Source of the DNA: Chlorobiota bacterium
GTDB lineage: Bacteria; Bacteroidota; Chlorobiia; Chlorobiales; Chlorobiaceae
Direction: 5' to 3'
Length of the DNA: 64,000 nt
Assembly (NCBI GenBank): GCA_016866305.1
Contig: VGMX01000001.1
Coordinates: 1-64,000, forward strand
A model generated the notes under the pieces. It made no database searches, had not been told where the DNA came from, and saw nothing but the letters and a program-made list of their open reading frames with translations. Each line of letters starts with the position of its first letter. The stretch's first letter is position 1. Made by a program: the position numbers and the translations under genes. This document shows, in pieces, positions 40,624-51,542 of the stretch.

Positions 40624-40908
40624 ATGAAAATCAAGGAAGCTCCCGACTGCCCCCATTGCGGCGCCAGAATGAAAAAATGCGAACCGCCACCGATCAACTA
40701 TGGCGATGGTCTGGGCTGGTGCACGCCTTACCTGTACGTCTGCTTCAACGACGAGTGCAAGCTGTACGCGAATGGATGGGCCAACCTCAAGAACAACTAC
40801 AACAAGACAGCGTCGTACCGCTGCATGTGCTACCCCGATAACGGGGTCTTCGATGCCATGTGTGTCTTCAGCCCTGACGGAATGAAAGGCCAGATTATCG
40901 AAGAGTAA
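40624..40908 (+). CDS. Small Cys-rich (zinc-ribbon-like) protein of unknown function
   Basis: 94 aa with CPHCGARMKKC, CFNDECKLY and further Cys. Confidence 0.65.
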   Translation: MKIKEAPDCPHCGARMKKCEPPPINYGDGLGWCTPYLYVCFNDECKLYANGWANLKNNYNKTASYRCMCYPDNGVFDAMCVFSPDGMKGQIIEE

Positions 40909-40922
40909 GCCGCTCCCAAACA

Positions 40923-40957
40923 AAGCGGGTCGCCTTTTCAATCTGGGCGACCCGCTT
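40923..40957. terminator. Strong hairpin between convergent genes
   Basis: aagcgggtcgcc-(11 nt)-ggcgacccgctt. Confidence 0.8.
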
Positions 40958-41001
40958 GATGCTTCAGTCTCTTTCGGACTGAAACCCATCAGGACACCTC
41001 A

Positions 41002-42180
41002 TCATATTTCGACGTCCCGCTTCAGCATCTTCGTCCAGGTAATCGCTACCGTCCGGTAAACAAAATGGGCAAGTTTCGAATATGGCATGTAGATGATGAT
41101 GTAGAACACCAGGACGAGATGGATGAAATAGGTGCCATAGGCCATGACCGCAGGGAAATGTGCGACGCGCATCACCTGGGCAAGAAATCCGGTAAGACCG
41201 ACCAGAAGCACGATGCCGGCAAAGAGCCAGTCGAACGACGAGGTGAGCGTTTCAACACCTCTCTCCTTGAGCCTGTTTTTGATGACAAGGACACCTCCGG
41301 TAAGGAGCATGACTGAACTGGCGTTTGCAAGCAGCTTGAAGAGTATCTTGACAATCCAGACCAGGGCAGTCGAACCGCCAAAAATGGCGAGAACATCGGG
41401 ATCATCTACCGGATACGGCGACTCCCACTTCAGGATGTAGAGATTGAACACCGCGAGTGCCGTGGTGATCGCAAGACCGATGAATCCGTAAAAGACCAGG
41501 ACATGCGCAACCGAGCGGTCCTTGTTTTCATCGCATTTCCTGAATTTCGCGTGTGTCATGATCTCCTTGAGCGTTTCGACGAGGCTCGGCATGAACCCCG
41601 CTTTCGGCGTCATGCCGGTTCCGGAGGTCATGTTCTTCCAGAATCGTGAAATGCTGACAGCAAACATCACGACCGAAAGCATGGAAAGCGGAACAAAGAT
41701 CATGTCGATGAAATGAACAGGAAAAAACTTCGAGAAAACCACGTTGCCTTCGGGTATGCCAAGGTGCCCGGACATGGCCAGCACGACAATAAAAAGCACA
41801 ACGGGAATGGCAAGCGCCTGCCAGATGTTGGCGGGATCGCCGACGATTTTACCCATGAACCGGGGAAAGGCGTTTTCCTGAATGACACTTTTCCTCAGAA
41901 TGGCGAGGACATCACCGGGACGTGCTCCGCGCGGGCAGTATTTCGAACAGTCATTGCAGTTGTGACACAGCCAGATGTCAGCGCTTTTTACCAGTTCATC
42001 CTTCAGCCCCCACTGAGCCATGACCATCTCTTTTCTCGGAAACGGCTTGTCATCAGGGGACAATGGGCACACAACAGAGCAGGTGGCGCACTGGTAGCAC
42101 TTTTTCAATGTATCGGCACCGGCCTTTTTCAGTTCCCTGACAAACTTGATATCCGGTGTAAATACAGTTTCTTGAGCCAT
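41002..42180 (-). CDS. qmoC: QmoC, membrane subunit of the quinone-interacting membrane-bound oxidoreductase
   Basis: CYQCATCSVVCPLSPDDKPFPRKE, HNCNDCSKYCPRGARPGDVLA, C-terminal TM region. Confidence 0.92.
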   Translation of the reverse strand: MAQETVFTPDIKFVRELKKAGADTLKKCYQCATCSVVCPLSPDDKPFPRKEMVMAQWGLKDELVKSADIWLCHNCNDCSKYCPRGARPGDVLAILRKSVIQENAFPRFMGKIVGDPANIWQALAIPVVLFIVVLAMSGHLGIPEGNVVFSKFFPVHFIDMIFVPLSMLSVVMFAVSISRFWKNMTSGTGMTPKAGFMPSLVETLKEIMTHAKFRKCDENKDRSVAHVLVFYGFIGLAITTALAVFNLYILKWESPYPVDDPDVLAIFGGSTALVWIVKILFKLLANASSVMLLTGGVLVIKNRLKERGVETLTSSFDWLFAGIVLLVGLTGFLAQVMRVAHFPAVMAYGTYFIHLVLVFYIIIYMPYSKLAHFVYRTVAITWTKMLKRDVEI

Positions 42181-42289
42181 AGAAAACCTCCAGAATTAAC
42201 ATCGCTATAAACCGGGGCACGAAGAGCATCGAGAGACTCCGGATTTCGAACCGGAAAACACGATTCCCTGCCTGCCCGCAGTCCTTGTT

Positions 42290-44542
42290 TTAGAATCCCT
42301 TGTACGGATTGTCACCGATATCTTCGATCTTTTTGGCAAACGCATCGAGAATGCCAGGCAGCTTGTCCCACTCGTTGATGGCAAGCTGCACCTGCTCGAC
42401 GCGCTCCGCTTCGAGCATGAGCCTGTCGAGCGTCTCCTGAACCTTGCCGAGGCGCTCGTTGGCCATCTGGCTTCCCTTGACGTAGTGGCACTGATAATCG
42501 TCGCCGTATTTGCAGCCAAGCAGCAGAATGCCGTCGACACCGCGGGAAAGGGCGTCGGCGATCCACACCAGGTTCAGGCCGCCGAGGCAGCGCAGCGGGA
42601 TGAACCGGAAATTGGTTTTCATGCCGACTCTCTGCAGCCCGACCATGTCGAATGCCGGGTAGGCATCGTTTTCACAGACAAAACCGATAATGAAGGTTCC
42701 TTCATCCGGCACCTCGATCGACTTCACCATGGATGAAATCATATCGACGCTGTAATCCTTGAACGAAATAACCCGCTGCGGACACGCGCCCATACAGACG
42801 CCGCAACGGCGGCACCGGGACGGGAATTCGAGAGGAGTACCGTCCGCTTTTTCATTGTAGGCACCGAACGGACATTCGACCGTACAGCGACGGCACTGGG
42901 TGCAGCTTTCGAAACGGATCTCGGGATAGGTTCTGTCCCAGGTTCTCGGATGAACCGCCCTGCCCTGGGCCGTCAGTTCCATGCACTGGATCGCCTTGAG
43001 CGCCGCTCCGGTTGCATCGGCGGTGGACTGTACGGCATCCATGGGATGACGCACCGCTCCGGCGGAGTAGATGCCCGTCCTCCTCGTCTCATAAGGAAAA
43101 CAGATGAAGTGGGAATCGGGGAACCCCCATTTGAGATGGGGCATTTCCGGTCCCTGACGGTACTTGAGGTTCAGGATGAGGCTCTCCGGCTCGAGTGCTT
43201 CGATCACGCCGTCCGAAGTCTCTTTCTGAACGATCTTGCCGATATACTCCGGCGTCAGGTTGTTGACGGCCATTTCATCGGGCACCATATTCGAGACCAT
43301 GCCGGTAGCGAGCACCAGCATGTCTGCCTTTATGTTCATCTTCCTGCCGAGAAGCTGGTTATCGATCTCGACAATCAGACTGCCGTCGGACTCTTCCCTG
43401 ATCCCCAGAATTTCTCCCTTGGTCAGAAAAATGCCCTCGTCGTCCTGGGCGCTCTTGTAGAAATTCTCGTACAGGCCGACGGTGCGCATATCCTTATAGA
43501 CGATGAAGGCACCGGCATCAGGATCCGATTCGCGCACATATTTTGCCTGCTTGAGTGAAACGTTGCAACAGACACTCGAGCAGTAAGGCACATGATCCTT
43601 GTCCCTCTGACCGGCACACTGCATGAACACGACATTCCTGGCCGGTTTTCCGTCAGATGGCCGGGAAACCTTGCCGTTCGCCTTGTTGACGTTCTCTTCA
43701 AATTCGAGGTTGGTCACCACATTCCGGTACTTGCCGTAACCGAGATGACCGAGTTTACTGGCGTTATAGGGCTTCCACCCGGCTGCCAGCACGATAGAGC
43801 CGGCTTCGAACGTCTCGTTTGCGCCGTTCTTGTCAACCGTGACCGTATATTCACCGGGACCGCCGTCAACGGACGCGATGGTCGTGCCGGTATGCACGGT
43901 GATGTTCCTGTCATTGCGAACCGCATCGATCTTGGCTCCGATTGTCGGCTCTTCGAGTTCGGCAAACGGCGGCCTGGTCGGGAACACTCGGTGCATTTTT
44001 TTCGCCCAGCCTCCAAGTTCGGAAGCTTTTTCGACAAGCACCACCCTGTAGCCGGCCTGCGATGCTTCAAGCGCCGCAGTCAGGCCGGTCACGCCGCCAC
44101 CCACAACCAGTACGGTGCGGTTCACGTCGGCAATCTTCGGCACCGGCACCTCGGATTTCTGCAACCTCGTGATGCCCATCCGCAGATAGTCGGCGGCCAT
44201 CAACTGGCTCCCTTCTTTCCCCTCTTCTCCTTTTGGCGCCACCCAGACCACCTGCTCGCGCAGGTTGACCCTTTCGGTAACATAGGTGAGCGGATCAAAA
44301 TTGAACACCTCCGTATTCACCCTCTGGGAACAGGCGGCGATAACGATCTTGTTGACCTCTCCGCTGTTGAGGTCGTCCTTGATTACCTGAACGCCTTCCG
44401 TACTGCACAGGAAGGGATGCTTTTTGCAGACGGGAACCTTGAACTCCTTTTTGGCTACCGCTTCAAGTTCATCCACATTCAATGCCTCCCCGATCCCGCA
44501 GTCGGTACAGAGATATACTCCTATTTTTTTGTCATCAGCCAT
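42290..44542 (-). CDS. qmoB: QmoB, HdrA-like flavoprotein with MvhD-like C-terminus
   Basis: 750 aa; VLVVGGGVTGLTAALEASQAGYRVVLVEKASELGG; CTQCRRCTVECPFGA, CRRCGVCMGACPQ. Confidence 0.92.
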   Translation of the reverse strand: MADDKKIGVYLCTDCGIGEALNVDELEAVAKKEFKVPVCKKHPFLCSTEGVQVIKDDLNSGEVNKIVIAACSQRVNTEVFNFDPLTYVTERVNLREQVVWVAPKGEEGKEGSQLMAADYLRMGITRLQKSEVPVPKIADVNRTVLVVGGGVTGLTAALEASQAGYRVVLVEKASELGGWAKKMHRVFPTRPPFAELEEPTIGAKIDAVRNDRNITVHTGTTIASVDGGPGEYTVTVDKNGANETFEAGSIVLAAGWKPYNASKLGHLGYGKYRNVVTNLEFEENVNKANGKVSRPSDGKPARNVVFMQCAGQRDKDHVPYCSSVCCNVSLKQAKYVRESDPDAGAFIVYKDMRTVGLYENFYKSAQDDEGIFLTKGEILGIREESDGSLIVEIDNQLLGRKMNIKADMLVLATGMVSNMVPDEMAVNNLTPEYIGKIVQKETSDGVIEALEPESLILNLKYRQGPEMPHLKWGFPDSHFICFPYETRRTGIYSAGAVRHPMDAVQSTADATGAALKAIQCMELTAQGRAVHPRTWDRTYPEIRFESCTQCRRCTVECPFGAYNEKADGTPLEFPSRCRRCGVCMGACPQRVISFKDYSVDMISSMVKSIEVPDEGTFIIGFVCENDAYPAFDMVGLQRVGMKTNFRFIPLRCLGGLNLVWIADALSRGVDGILLLGCKYGDDYQCHYVKGSQMANERLGKVQETLDRLMLEAERVEQVQLAINEWDKLPGILDAFAKKIEDIGDNPYKGF

Positions 44543-44545
44543 AGT

Positions 44546-45787
44546 TTAACTCCTCACGAGACTTTGAATGCTTTTCAATGCCATTCCGGTCGCATCCTGG
44601 ATGGATGTGGTCACATCGGACGGCCTCTTGGCGACACCGGTCGAGTAGATGCCTGCAGCCTTGCCGCCATTGATGAATCCGTTCTCCTCGAAACTCAGCA
44701 TGGCGTTGTCTTTGACAGAAGAATCCATACCGGTGGCAAGGACAGCCATATCGGCCCGCTCATGGATCTTGCCGCCGCCCTCGACATCCTCGAATTCAAG
44801 AAGGAGGTCACCGGTGGCTGCATCTTCCTCGATCTTGGCGACTTTCCCCTTGACCATCCTGATGTTGGCGTCAGCCTTGACTTTTTCAAGGAACTCCTCA
44901 TACTTTCCCGGCGCTCTCAGATCGATATAGGCTATGGTGACCTTCGCATCAGGAATGCGCTCCCTGATATAGGTCGCCTGCTTCAGGGAAGCCATGCAGC
45001 AGATAGCCGAACAATAATTGAGATGATTCTCGTCCCTCGATCCGGCACACTGCACGAAAACAACCTTTTTGACCTCCCTGTTATCAGAAGGTCTCAGGAA
45101 TTTCCCGCCTGTCGGGCCGTTGGGTGAAGCAAGCCGCTCCATCATCATGTTGGTGATGACGTTCCTGAAACGGCCATAACCGAGATTGTCCATTCTGGCC
45201 GCATCATAGGGGTTCCAGCCGGTTGCATACACGATACTTCCGACATGCATCTCAACGGTCCGCGGTTTCATGCCGAGATCAATGGCGTTGTAGGCGCAAG
45301 CCTTGACGCACTTGTCACACGACTGATCCTTGCATGCGTTCCTGTCTATAACATATCTCATGGGATAGGACAGGACATGCGGCAGATAGGCTGCTTTCGT
45401 CTTGTCCATTCCGAAATTGAATTCGTTTGGCCTTTCCACAGGGCATGCCTCTGCGCAGGCGTTGCAGGATGTGCACTTCTCGTTCACATACCGCGGATTG
45501 ACTTTCAGCCTGACGCTGTAATTTCCTTCCTGACCGCTCACCGACTCGACCTCGGTCGAAGTGTACACGGTAATTTTCGGATTGGTCTTGATGCGTCTGA
45601 AGTTCATCTCCAGACCGCAGTACGGGGGGCAAAGCTTGGGGAAATACTTGTTGAGCTGGGCAACCCGACCACCAAGATACGGGTTCTTCTCGACAAGCAC
45701 GGTATGGTATCCGACCTCTGCAGCTTCAACTGCAGTGGTTATTCCACTTATGCCGCCGCCGACAATTAAAATGGTTTTAGCTGACAT
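44546..45787 (-). CDS. qmoA: QmoA, HdrA-like flavoprotein
   Basis: KTILIVGGGISGITTAVEAAEVGYHTVLVEKNPYLGGRV; CTSCNACAEACPVE. Confidence 0.92.
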   Translation of the reverse strand: MSAKTILIVGGGISGITTAVEAAEVGYHTVLVEKNPYLGGRVAQLNKYFPKLCPPYCGLEMNFRRIKTNPKITVYTSTEVESVSGQEGNYSVRLKVNPRYVNEKCTSCNACAEACPVERPNEFNFGMDKTKAAYLPHVLSYPMRYVIDRNACKDQSCDKCVKACAYNAIDLGMKPRTVEMHVGSIVYATGWNPYDAARMDNLGYGRFRNVITNMMMERLASPNGPTGGKFLRPSDNREVKKVVFVQCAGSRDENHLNYCSAICCMASLKQATYIRERIPDAKVTIAYIDLRAPGKYEEFLEKVKADANIRMVKGKVAKIEEDAATGDLLLEFEDVEGGGKIHERADMAVLATGMDSSVKDNAMLSFEENGFINGGKAAGIYSTGVAKRPSDVTTSIQDATGMALKSIQSLVRS

Positions 45788-45881
45788 GATTTTCCTCTGC
45801 GGATAAACTCTCAAAAAGCAATCTTTCGGAACTCGGACAACTCACTGGATGCAAATGTAAGAAATCCTTGCGCCAATAAAG

Positions 45882-45910
45882 AAATCCCCGGGGTGAAACC
45901 TCGGGGATTC
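45882..45910 (-). terminator. Hairpin terminator downstream of aprA
   Basis: aatccccgggg...acctcggggatt stem with tttctttatt following on the minus strand. Confidence 0.75.
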
Positions 45911-45927
45911 GCTGAACAACAGGACGG

Positions 45928-47904
45928 TCAGTCCGGAACAACCTGAACGTAGTCCCTCTTGGAGAGGGCCCACTCTTTACTGTCCCTGTCATACTTCGAG
46001 ATGGTGAAGCACTTCCAGTTCTCGTCATCGACATAGAAGTGGTCTGCCCTGAAGTAGTAACCGGGATAACGGCTGTCTTCCCTGAAGAGGATGTGACGTG
46101 CGTGGGCTTCACCGGCCATCAGGCGATGGTAGTTTTCCCATGCGCGCATCAGTTCGTGCAGATCCTCGGCAGCCATCTTCTCGGCGTCCTCCTTGAGCAG
46201 GGACAGGTGCTCCAGACCTTTTTCAAGCATGGTCTTGCTGGTGGTGTACCAGGTGGCGACACCGGCAACATACTCGTCCATGATCTTCTGAAGTCTTGCC
46301 TGGAACATCCTCGGACGGATGTAGTTCGGATTGATGAGCGGATCGGTGCTGTAATCCTTGTTCCTGGCGAAGTTTTCCATCGGGGCGTAGATCTCGGCGA
46401 TCACCTCGTCAACATCCCTGCCCAGTTCCGGCTTGTAAGCGGCATGATCGAGGCAGTAGGCGGTCATGTTCTTGCCGGCGATACGGCCTTCAGCATGTGA
46501 ACCGGAAGAGAACTTGTGACCCGATGCGCCGACGCCGTCGCCTGCGGTGAAGAGACCATCAACCGTGGTCATCCTGTTGTAACCCCAGCTCCATTCAGCA
46601 GGAATGCCCTTGATATCACCAGGACCGCTGACCCAGATGCCTGCGCAACCTGCATGAGAGCCGAGCAGGTAGGGTTCGGTCGGCATGAGCTCGGAAGGAG
46701 TCTTCTCGGGTTCGATATTGTTGCCTGCCCACACAACCGCCTGACCGATACACATGTCGAGGAAGTCTTCCCAGGCTTCCGCTTCAAGGTGCTTGATCTG
46801 CTTCGGGGTCATGGTTTCGGCAAGAGCGGCCATCGCTTCATGAGTCCTCATGAGGATCGGGCCTTTTCCTGCCTTCATGTCGATCATCATCATGTGGTTC
46901 CTCATGGCGGTGGTGAGCTTGTGCGGATCTTCAGCGTATTTACCGAAATCCTTGTTGGCAGTTGCCAGGTTGGTGACACAGTAATCCTCGCCGAGCGAGT
47001 TGGTGGCCTTGCACTTGAAGAAAAGGAACCATGCACCGACGGGACCATAGCCATCCTTGAATCGTGCAGGAACGAACCGGTTCTCCATGAGCACGAGCTC
47101 GCAACCGGCCTGGGCGGCGAGTGCGTAGGTGGTGCCTGCATTCCAGACAGGATACCACGCACGGCCCTGACCTTCAGCGGTCGAACGGGGACGGTACACG
47201 TTCACGGCTCCGCCGCAGGCGAGCAGCATGGTCTTTGCGGTAAAGACATAAGCCTTGTGTTCGCGGACGCTGAAACCGATTGCACCGGCGATCCTGTTGG
47301 GATCGTTCTTGTCGTGGATGAGCTCGCTGATGAAAACGCGCTCGAACAGGTTCTGCTCGACACCGGTCTCCTTGCGGTTGTATTCGAGTGCTTTTTTGGC
47401 AGCTTCAGCGACGATGACCTTGTAGGATTCGCCGTTGATCATGATCTGCCACCTGCCGGAACGGACAGGCTTGCCGCCTTCGGTGAGCTTCGGAGCCGGT
47501 TTCGCGCCGTCCATGGTCGAACCGTCCTCGTCGCGCTTCCATACCGGAAGACCCCACTCTTCAAAAAGATGAACCGAGTTGTCAACGTGGCGACCGAGGT
47601 CATAGACGAGATCCTCGCGGATGATGCCCATGAGATCGGTTCTCACATATTTGACGTAATCGGCCGGGTCGTTCTCGCCGCAGTAGGTATTGATAGCCGA
47701 GAGACCCATGGCGACCGCGCCGCTTCTGTCAACGGCTGCCTTGTCGACCATCGTGATTCTCAGGCCTTTCGGCGTAGCCCACTTTGCTGCTTCGTATGCT
47801 GCACCGCAGCAAGCCATACCACCGCCTATCAGCAGAATATCCGTATCCACATACACAACTTCGGGCTTCTTGCTAAACTTGAATTCGTTTTTTTCAACTC
47901 CCAT
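45928..47904 (-). CDS. aprA: Adenylylsulfate (APS) reductase alpha subunit
   Basis: 658 aa flavoprotein; DILLIGGGMACCGAAYEAAKWATPKGLRITMVDKAAVDRSGAVAMGLSAINTYCG. Confidence 0.96.
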   Translation of the reverse strand: MGVEKNEFKFSKKPEVVYVDTDILLIGGGMACCGAAYEAAKWATPKGLRITMVDKAAVDRSGAVAMGLSAINTYCGENDPADYVKYVRTDLMGIIREDLVYDLGRHVDNSVHLFEEWGLPVWKRDEDGSTMDGAKPAPKLTEGGKPVRSGRWQIMINGESYKVIVAEAAKKALEYNRKETGVEQNLFERVFISELIHDKNDPNRIAGAIGFSVREHKAYVFTAKTMLLACGGAVNVYRPRSTAEGQGRAWYPVWNAGTTYALAAQAGCELVLMENRFVPARFKDGYGPVGAWFLFFKCKATNSLGEDYCVTNLATANKDFGKYAEDPHKLTTAMRNHMMMIDMKAGKGPILMRTHEAMAALAETMTPKQIKHLEAEAWEDFLDMCIGQAVVWAGNNIEPEKTPSELMPTEPYLLGSHAGCAGIWVSGPGDIKGIPAEWSWGYNRMTTVDGLFTAGDGVGASGHKFSSGSHAEGRIAGKNMTAYCLDHAAYKPELGRDVDEVIAEIYAPMENFARNKDYSTDPLINPNYIRPRMFQARLQKIMDEYVAGVATWYTTSKTMLEKGLEHLSLLKEDAEKMAAEDLHELMRAWENYHRLMAGEAHARHILFREDSRYPGYYFRADHFYVDDENWKCFTISKYDRDSKEWALSKRDYVQVVPD

Positions 47905-47934
47905 GGATAATGCCTCCTTGAGTGATTTGATTGA

Positions 47935-48357
47935 TTACAGGGAAGGATATTCGGTCATATTGAAGAAGCCGGGCTTCTTGAGGTTTGCATAATCCTGCTC
48001 GGGCTTGCCAGAGTACAGATCGATGGAACCTTCGGAGGTCGTTCTGATCGGAAACTTGTAGCGTTTCAGAATACCGTTCCTGAACTTGACGGTCCACATG
48101 ATGGCGTCGGTTCCCCTCAGTGGAATGACGTTGCCGCCAAGCGGCACGAAATCGGCATATCCCCTGACCTCGATGGCCTGCTGCGGACAGATCTTCACGC
48201 AGTTGTAGCATTCCCAGCACTGATCGGGTTCCTGGTTCCAGGCTTTCATCCTTTCGACATCGAGCTTCATGAGGTCGTTTGGACAGATGTACATACATGC
48301 TGTCCTTTCCTGCCCTTTGCAGCCGTCACATTTTTCTTTAATGACGAAACTCGGCAT
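47935..48357 (-). CDS. aprB: APS reductase beta subunit
   Basis: MPSFVIKEKCDGCKGQERTACMYICPNDLM...CWECYNCVKICPQQAIEVRGYADF. Confidence 0.96.
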   Translation of the reverse strand: MPSFVIKEKCDGCKGQERTACMYICPNDLMKLDVERMKAWNQEPDQCWECYNCVKICPQQAIEVRGYADFVPLGGNVIPLRGTDAIMWTVKFRNGILKRYKFPIRTTSEGSIDLYSGKPEQDYANLKKPGFFNMTEYPSL

Positions 48358-48471
48358 AGTTTGTCCTCCTTTTACCGAATATGTGCAGACATTGCCTGCG
48401 ATTTACGAAACCATTGATTTGTTAGAGAGAAAAAAACGGGAACTGACGTTACCATTGAAAAACCGCGACTG

Positions 48472-49689
48472 CTATTTCCCACCGGCTGCATGGGAGTGTA
48501 CCTTGATATCAACCTTGTCGGTAAGGCCGGCATAGTAACGCCTCAGAACCTCAAGCACCTCGGGCCGGCTGAAGTGCTCGGGCACGTCGAGACCTTCCGA
48601 AAGCATCTTGCGGAGCATGGTTCCGCTCAGATTGAGCCGGTCAGCCGGCTCATGCGGGCAGGTCTTCATCGATGCCATGGCATCGCACTTGTAGCAGTAG
48701 AAGGTCCAGTCGATCTTGAGCGGCTTGGTTTCAAGGGAATTCTGTGGAATCTGGTCAAAAATATGGTGTGCATCGAAGGGGCCATAGTAGTCGCCGACGC
48801 CTGCATGGTCGCGACCCACAATCAGGTGGCTGCATCCGAAATTCTGCCTGAACAGGGCATGCAGCAGTGCTTCTCTGGGACCGGCATACCGCATGTCGAG
48901 CGGATAGCCCGCCTGGATGCAGGTGCCTTTGACAAAATAGTTCTCGGTCAGAACGTTGATGCACTCTTTCCTGACGTCAGCAGGGATGTCTCCGGGTTTG
49001 AGCTTGCCGAGGAGTTGGTGGATGAGGACTCCGTCGCAGATTTCGATGGCGATCTTGACGAGGTATTCGTGGGAGCGATGCATGGGATTTCTGGTCTGGA
49101 ACGCGGCGACGGTATTCCACCCGTTATCCTCGAACATTTTCCGTGTCTCGGCCGGGGTCATATAGATGCCTGCGAACTCGGAGGGAAAAGAGCCTTCGCT
49201 GAATACCTTCACCGGGCCCGCGAGATTGACGGCGCCCTGGTTCATGACCATCAGCACGCCAGGGTGCTCGGGATTGTCGGTCCTGAACACTTCACGGCAC
49301 TCGTGTGATTTGTCGATCGAGTATTTCTCCTCTATTTTCATGCTGCCCATCAGTTCGCCGGACTCGTCGTCGACAAGAGCCACTTCATCACCGATGTTCA
49401 GGCTGTCAGCCTTTTCCTGCGTTGTCGAAAGCGTAATGGGTATAGGCCAGAACGTTCCATCGGCCATTTTGCACTCTTCGACACTTCCTTTCCAGTCGTC
49501 ATGACCCATGAAGCCGGTCAGAGGAGTAAAACCACCGATTCCAAGCATGATCAGGTCGCCTGTCTCCCGCGATGAAAGCCTGACCTGGCTGAATGAGCCG
49601 GCACGGGCTTTTTCTGCCCCCAGTTCCCCGCCTGTCAGCAGAAGGGGTTTCAAGATCTTGTCTTTTCCGTGTGGGTTGACGAGTGGCAT
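48472..49689 (-). CDS. sat: Sulfate adenylyltransferase (ATP sulfurylase)
   Basis: [48 protein letters not shown]. Confidence 0.95.
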   Translation of the reverse strand: MPLVNPHGKDKILKPLLLTGGELGAEKARAGSFSQVRLSSRETGDLIMLGIGGFTPLTGFMGHDDWKGSVEECKMADGTFWPIPITLSTTQEKADSLNIGDEVALVDDESGELMGSMKIEEKYSIDKSHECREVFRTDNPEHPGVLMVMNQGAVNLAGPVKVFSEGSFPSEFAGIYMTPAETRKMFEDNGWNTVAAFQTRNPMHRSHEYLVKIAIEICDGVLIHQLLGKLKPGDIPADVRKECINVLTENYFVKGTCIQAGYPLDMRYAGPREALLHALFRQNFGCSHLIVGRDHAGVGDYYGPFDAHHIFDQIPQNSLETKPLKIDWTFYCYKCDAMASMKTCPHEPADRLNLSGTMLRKMLSEGLDVPEHFSRPEVLEVLRRYYAGLTDKVDIKVHSHAAGGK

Positions 49690-50277
49690 GCAATTCAAGT
49701 TTAGACGGTTAATGATGGATCACTTGAGCACCTTCCATGAAACCGGTTGCTGTTGACCGGCCTGCTCCCTTTTTCTGGCAATGCATGCATGGACGTACAG
49801 AGACACCCCCGCGACACTGCTGTCATCCCTCAAGCGAGGAGGGGGTTGAATCCCATACGATCCCCCCAACCATCCTTTCAGGAAACAGTACTTGGAGCTG
49901 GTATGCCTGAACCTGCCGTTCCCGGCATATGGTCAGGTAATTCCGGAACTCCGTCTTGACGATTTCAGCAAAAAAAACTCTTTCCTCCCCTATGAGGCTG
50001 GAGTGAAAAAGATCGGAATGAAAATGAAAGATATGACAATCAAAGAAGATATGACAATCACATCAGAAAAAACAACACCACTGATTTATACCAACGATAT
50101 AGTTAATAATTTGACTGTTGTGTTTCAAGTCCGGAAGACAACATTTTTCGTTTTTTTTTGTTCCTTCTGAATGGGTACGGTTTCCGCCGGTCTACCGGAA
50201 ACGATCGCGCCATGCAGGATAACAGAAACCAGGGCGGGAATGGTCAGGACCTTTCACCCCCATAGTCTGAACGGATA

Positions 50278-51405
50278 TCAGAACCAGCGTATCGCTGCAA
50301 GCACAAAAACAGCAAGAAAAATCGTCTCGGCAACAATGATCGAAACCGGCTTCCAGCCAACCTCAAAAAGCGATTTCAGGGAGGTTTTCATGCCGAGGGC
50401 GCCAATAGCCGTAACCAGACACCAGCGGGAGATATCGTTGATAAACTGGGTGGCAGGTTTCGGAACGATCCCCAGGCTGTTGATACCGACAAACACGACG
50501 AAAAAGACGATGAATGGCGGCAGAAGGAACCGTTTCGGCGCATTTCCGTCTTTTTGGTTTCTCGTATGGAAGATGAGCGAGAGACTGAATACGACTGGCA
50601 CGAGCATGGCTACCCTGAGCAGTTTGATAACCGTTGCCGTGTCACCGGTTTGTTCCGATACGGAATAGCCTGCACCAACCACCTGCGCCACATCGTGAAT
50701 CGTGCCGCCGAGAAAGATACCCGCAGCCTGGTGGTCGAGACCGTACCAGTGGGCAATAACCGGATAGGTGATCATGGCGATGGTGCTCAGCGCGGTGACG
50801 CTGATGACCGTGAAAATGGTGTTGCGTTCGCTGTATTCATGCTGCGGCAGGATGGCCGAAATGGCGAGCGCCGCCGATGCGCCGCAAATGCCGACGCTGC
50901 CGCCGGTCAAGACACCAAAACGTTTGCCGCGCCCCATCATTTTGGAAAGCGCCAAACCGAACAGGATGGTCAGGAGAACCGAGAAAAAGACCAGCGCGAC
51001 CGGCTTGACACCAAGCGTCTGAATCTGACCGAGCGTGATGCGCATACCGAGCAGCGCCACACCGATCCGGAGCACGGTGGTGGAAGCGAACTGGATGCCG
51101 ACAAGAGCCTTGCCTTCATCTTCGGAGAGAAACCGGAATGCCATGCCGATGAGAAGCGCGAAGAGCATCGTCGGTGCGCCGTAATGATCGGAGAGGAACG
51201 TTGCCGCTGCCGCGACGGTTATCGATGCCAGAACGCCGGGAAAGTATTTATCGAACCTGACTTTGGCCGCCTGTACCTGGCCGTGGAATCCGTATTTCTC
51301 GGCCTCATGAATCTGCTCCTCGGTTGGAATTTCCGTATCGACACGCTTGTGCAACGTATCGTTGACGAACTCCTTGTCGCTGCTCTTTTTACCCATCAGG
51401 CTCAA
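50278..51405 (-). CDS. YeiH/UPF0324-family putative sulfate exporter-type transporter
   Basis: Multi-TM; RIGVALLGMRITLGQI, GGSVGICGASAALAISAILP, FLGGTIHDVAQVVGAGYSVS. Confidence 0.87.
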   Translation of the reverse strand: MSLMGKKSSDKEFVNDTLHKRVDTEIPTEEQIHEAEKYGFHGQVQAAKVRFDKYFPGVLASITVAAAATFLSDHYGAPTMLFALLIGMAFRFLSEDEGKALVGIQFASTTVLRIGVALLGMRITLGQIQTLGVKPVALVFFSVLLTILFGLALSKMMGRGKRFGVLTGGSVGICGASAALAISAILPQHEYSERNTIFTVISVTALSTIAMITYPVIAHWYGLDHQAAGIFLGGTIHDVAQVVGAGYSVSEQTGDTATVIKLLRVAMLVPVVFSLSLIFHTRNQKDGNAPKRFLLPPFIVFFVVFVGINSLGIVPKPATQFINDISRWCLVTAIGALGMKTSLKSLFEVGWKPVSIIVAETIFLAVFVLAAIRWF

Positions 51406-51542
51406 TAAAGTTGCTTGTTACCGGCTCCCTGAATATTCCGGAATTACAGGAAAATAATCCGGATATTCCGGCATAAAATAAGAAAACGAAGCTCGATACC
51501 AAGCAAAAAACAACCAGATTACTGAATATTCATATACTCATA

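Noticed and set aside
49892-50170. 92 aa ORF in the sat-yeiH spacer
   Set aside because: AT-rich, repeat-derived peptide (KDMTIKEDMTIT), no RBS-supported start or family resemblance.
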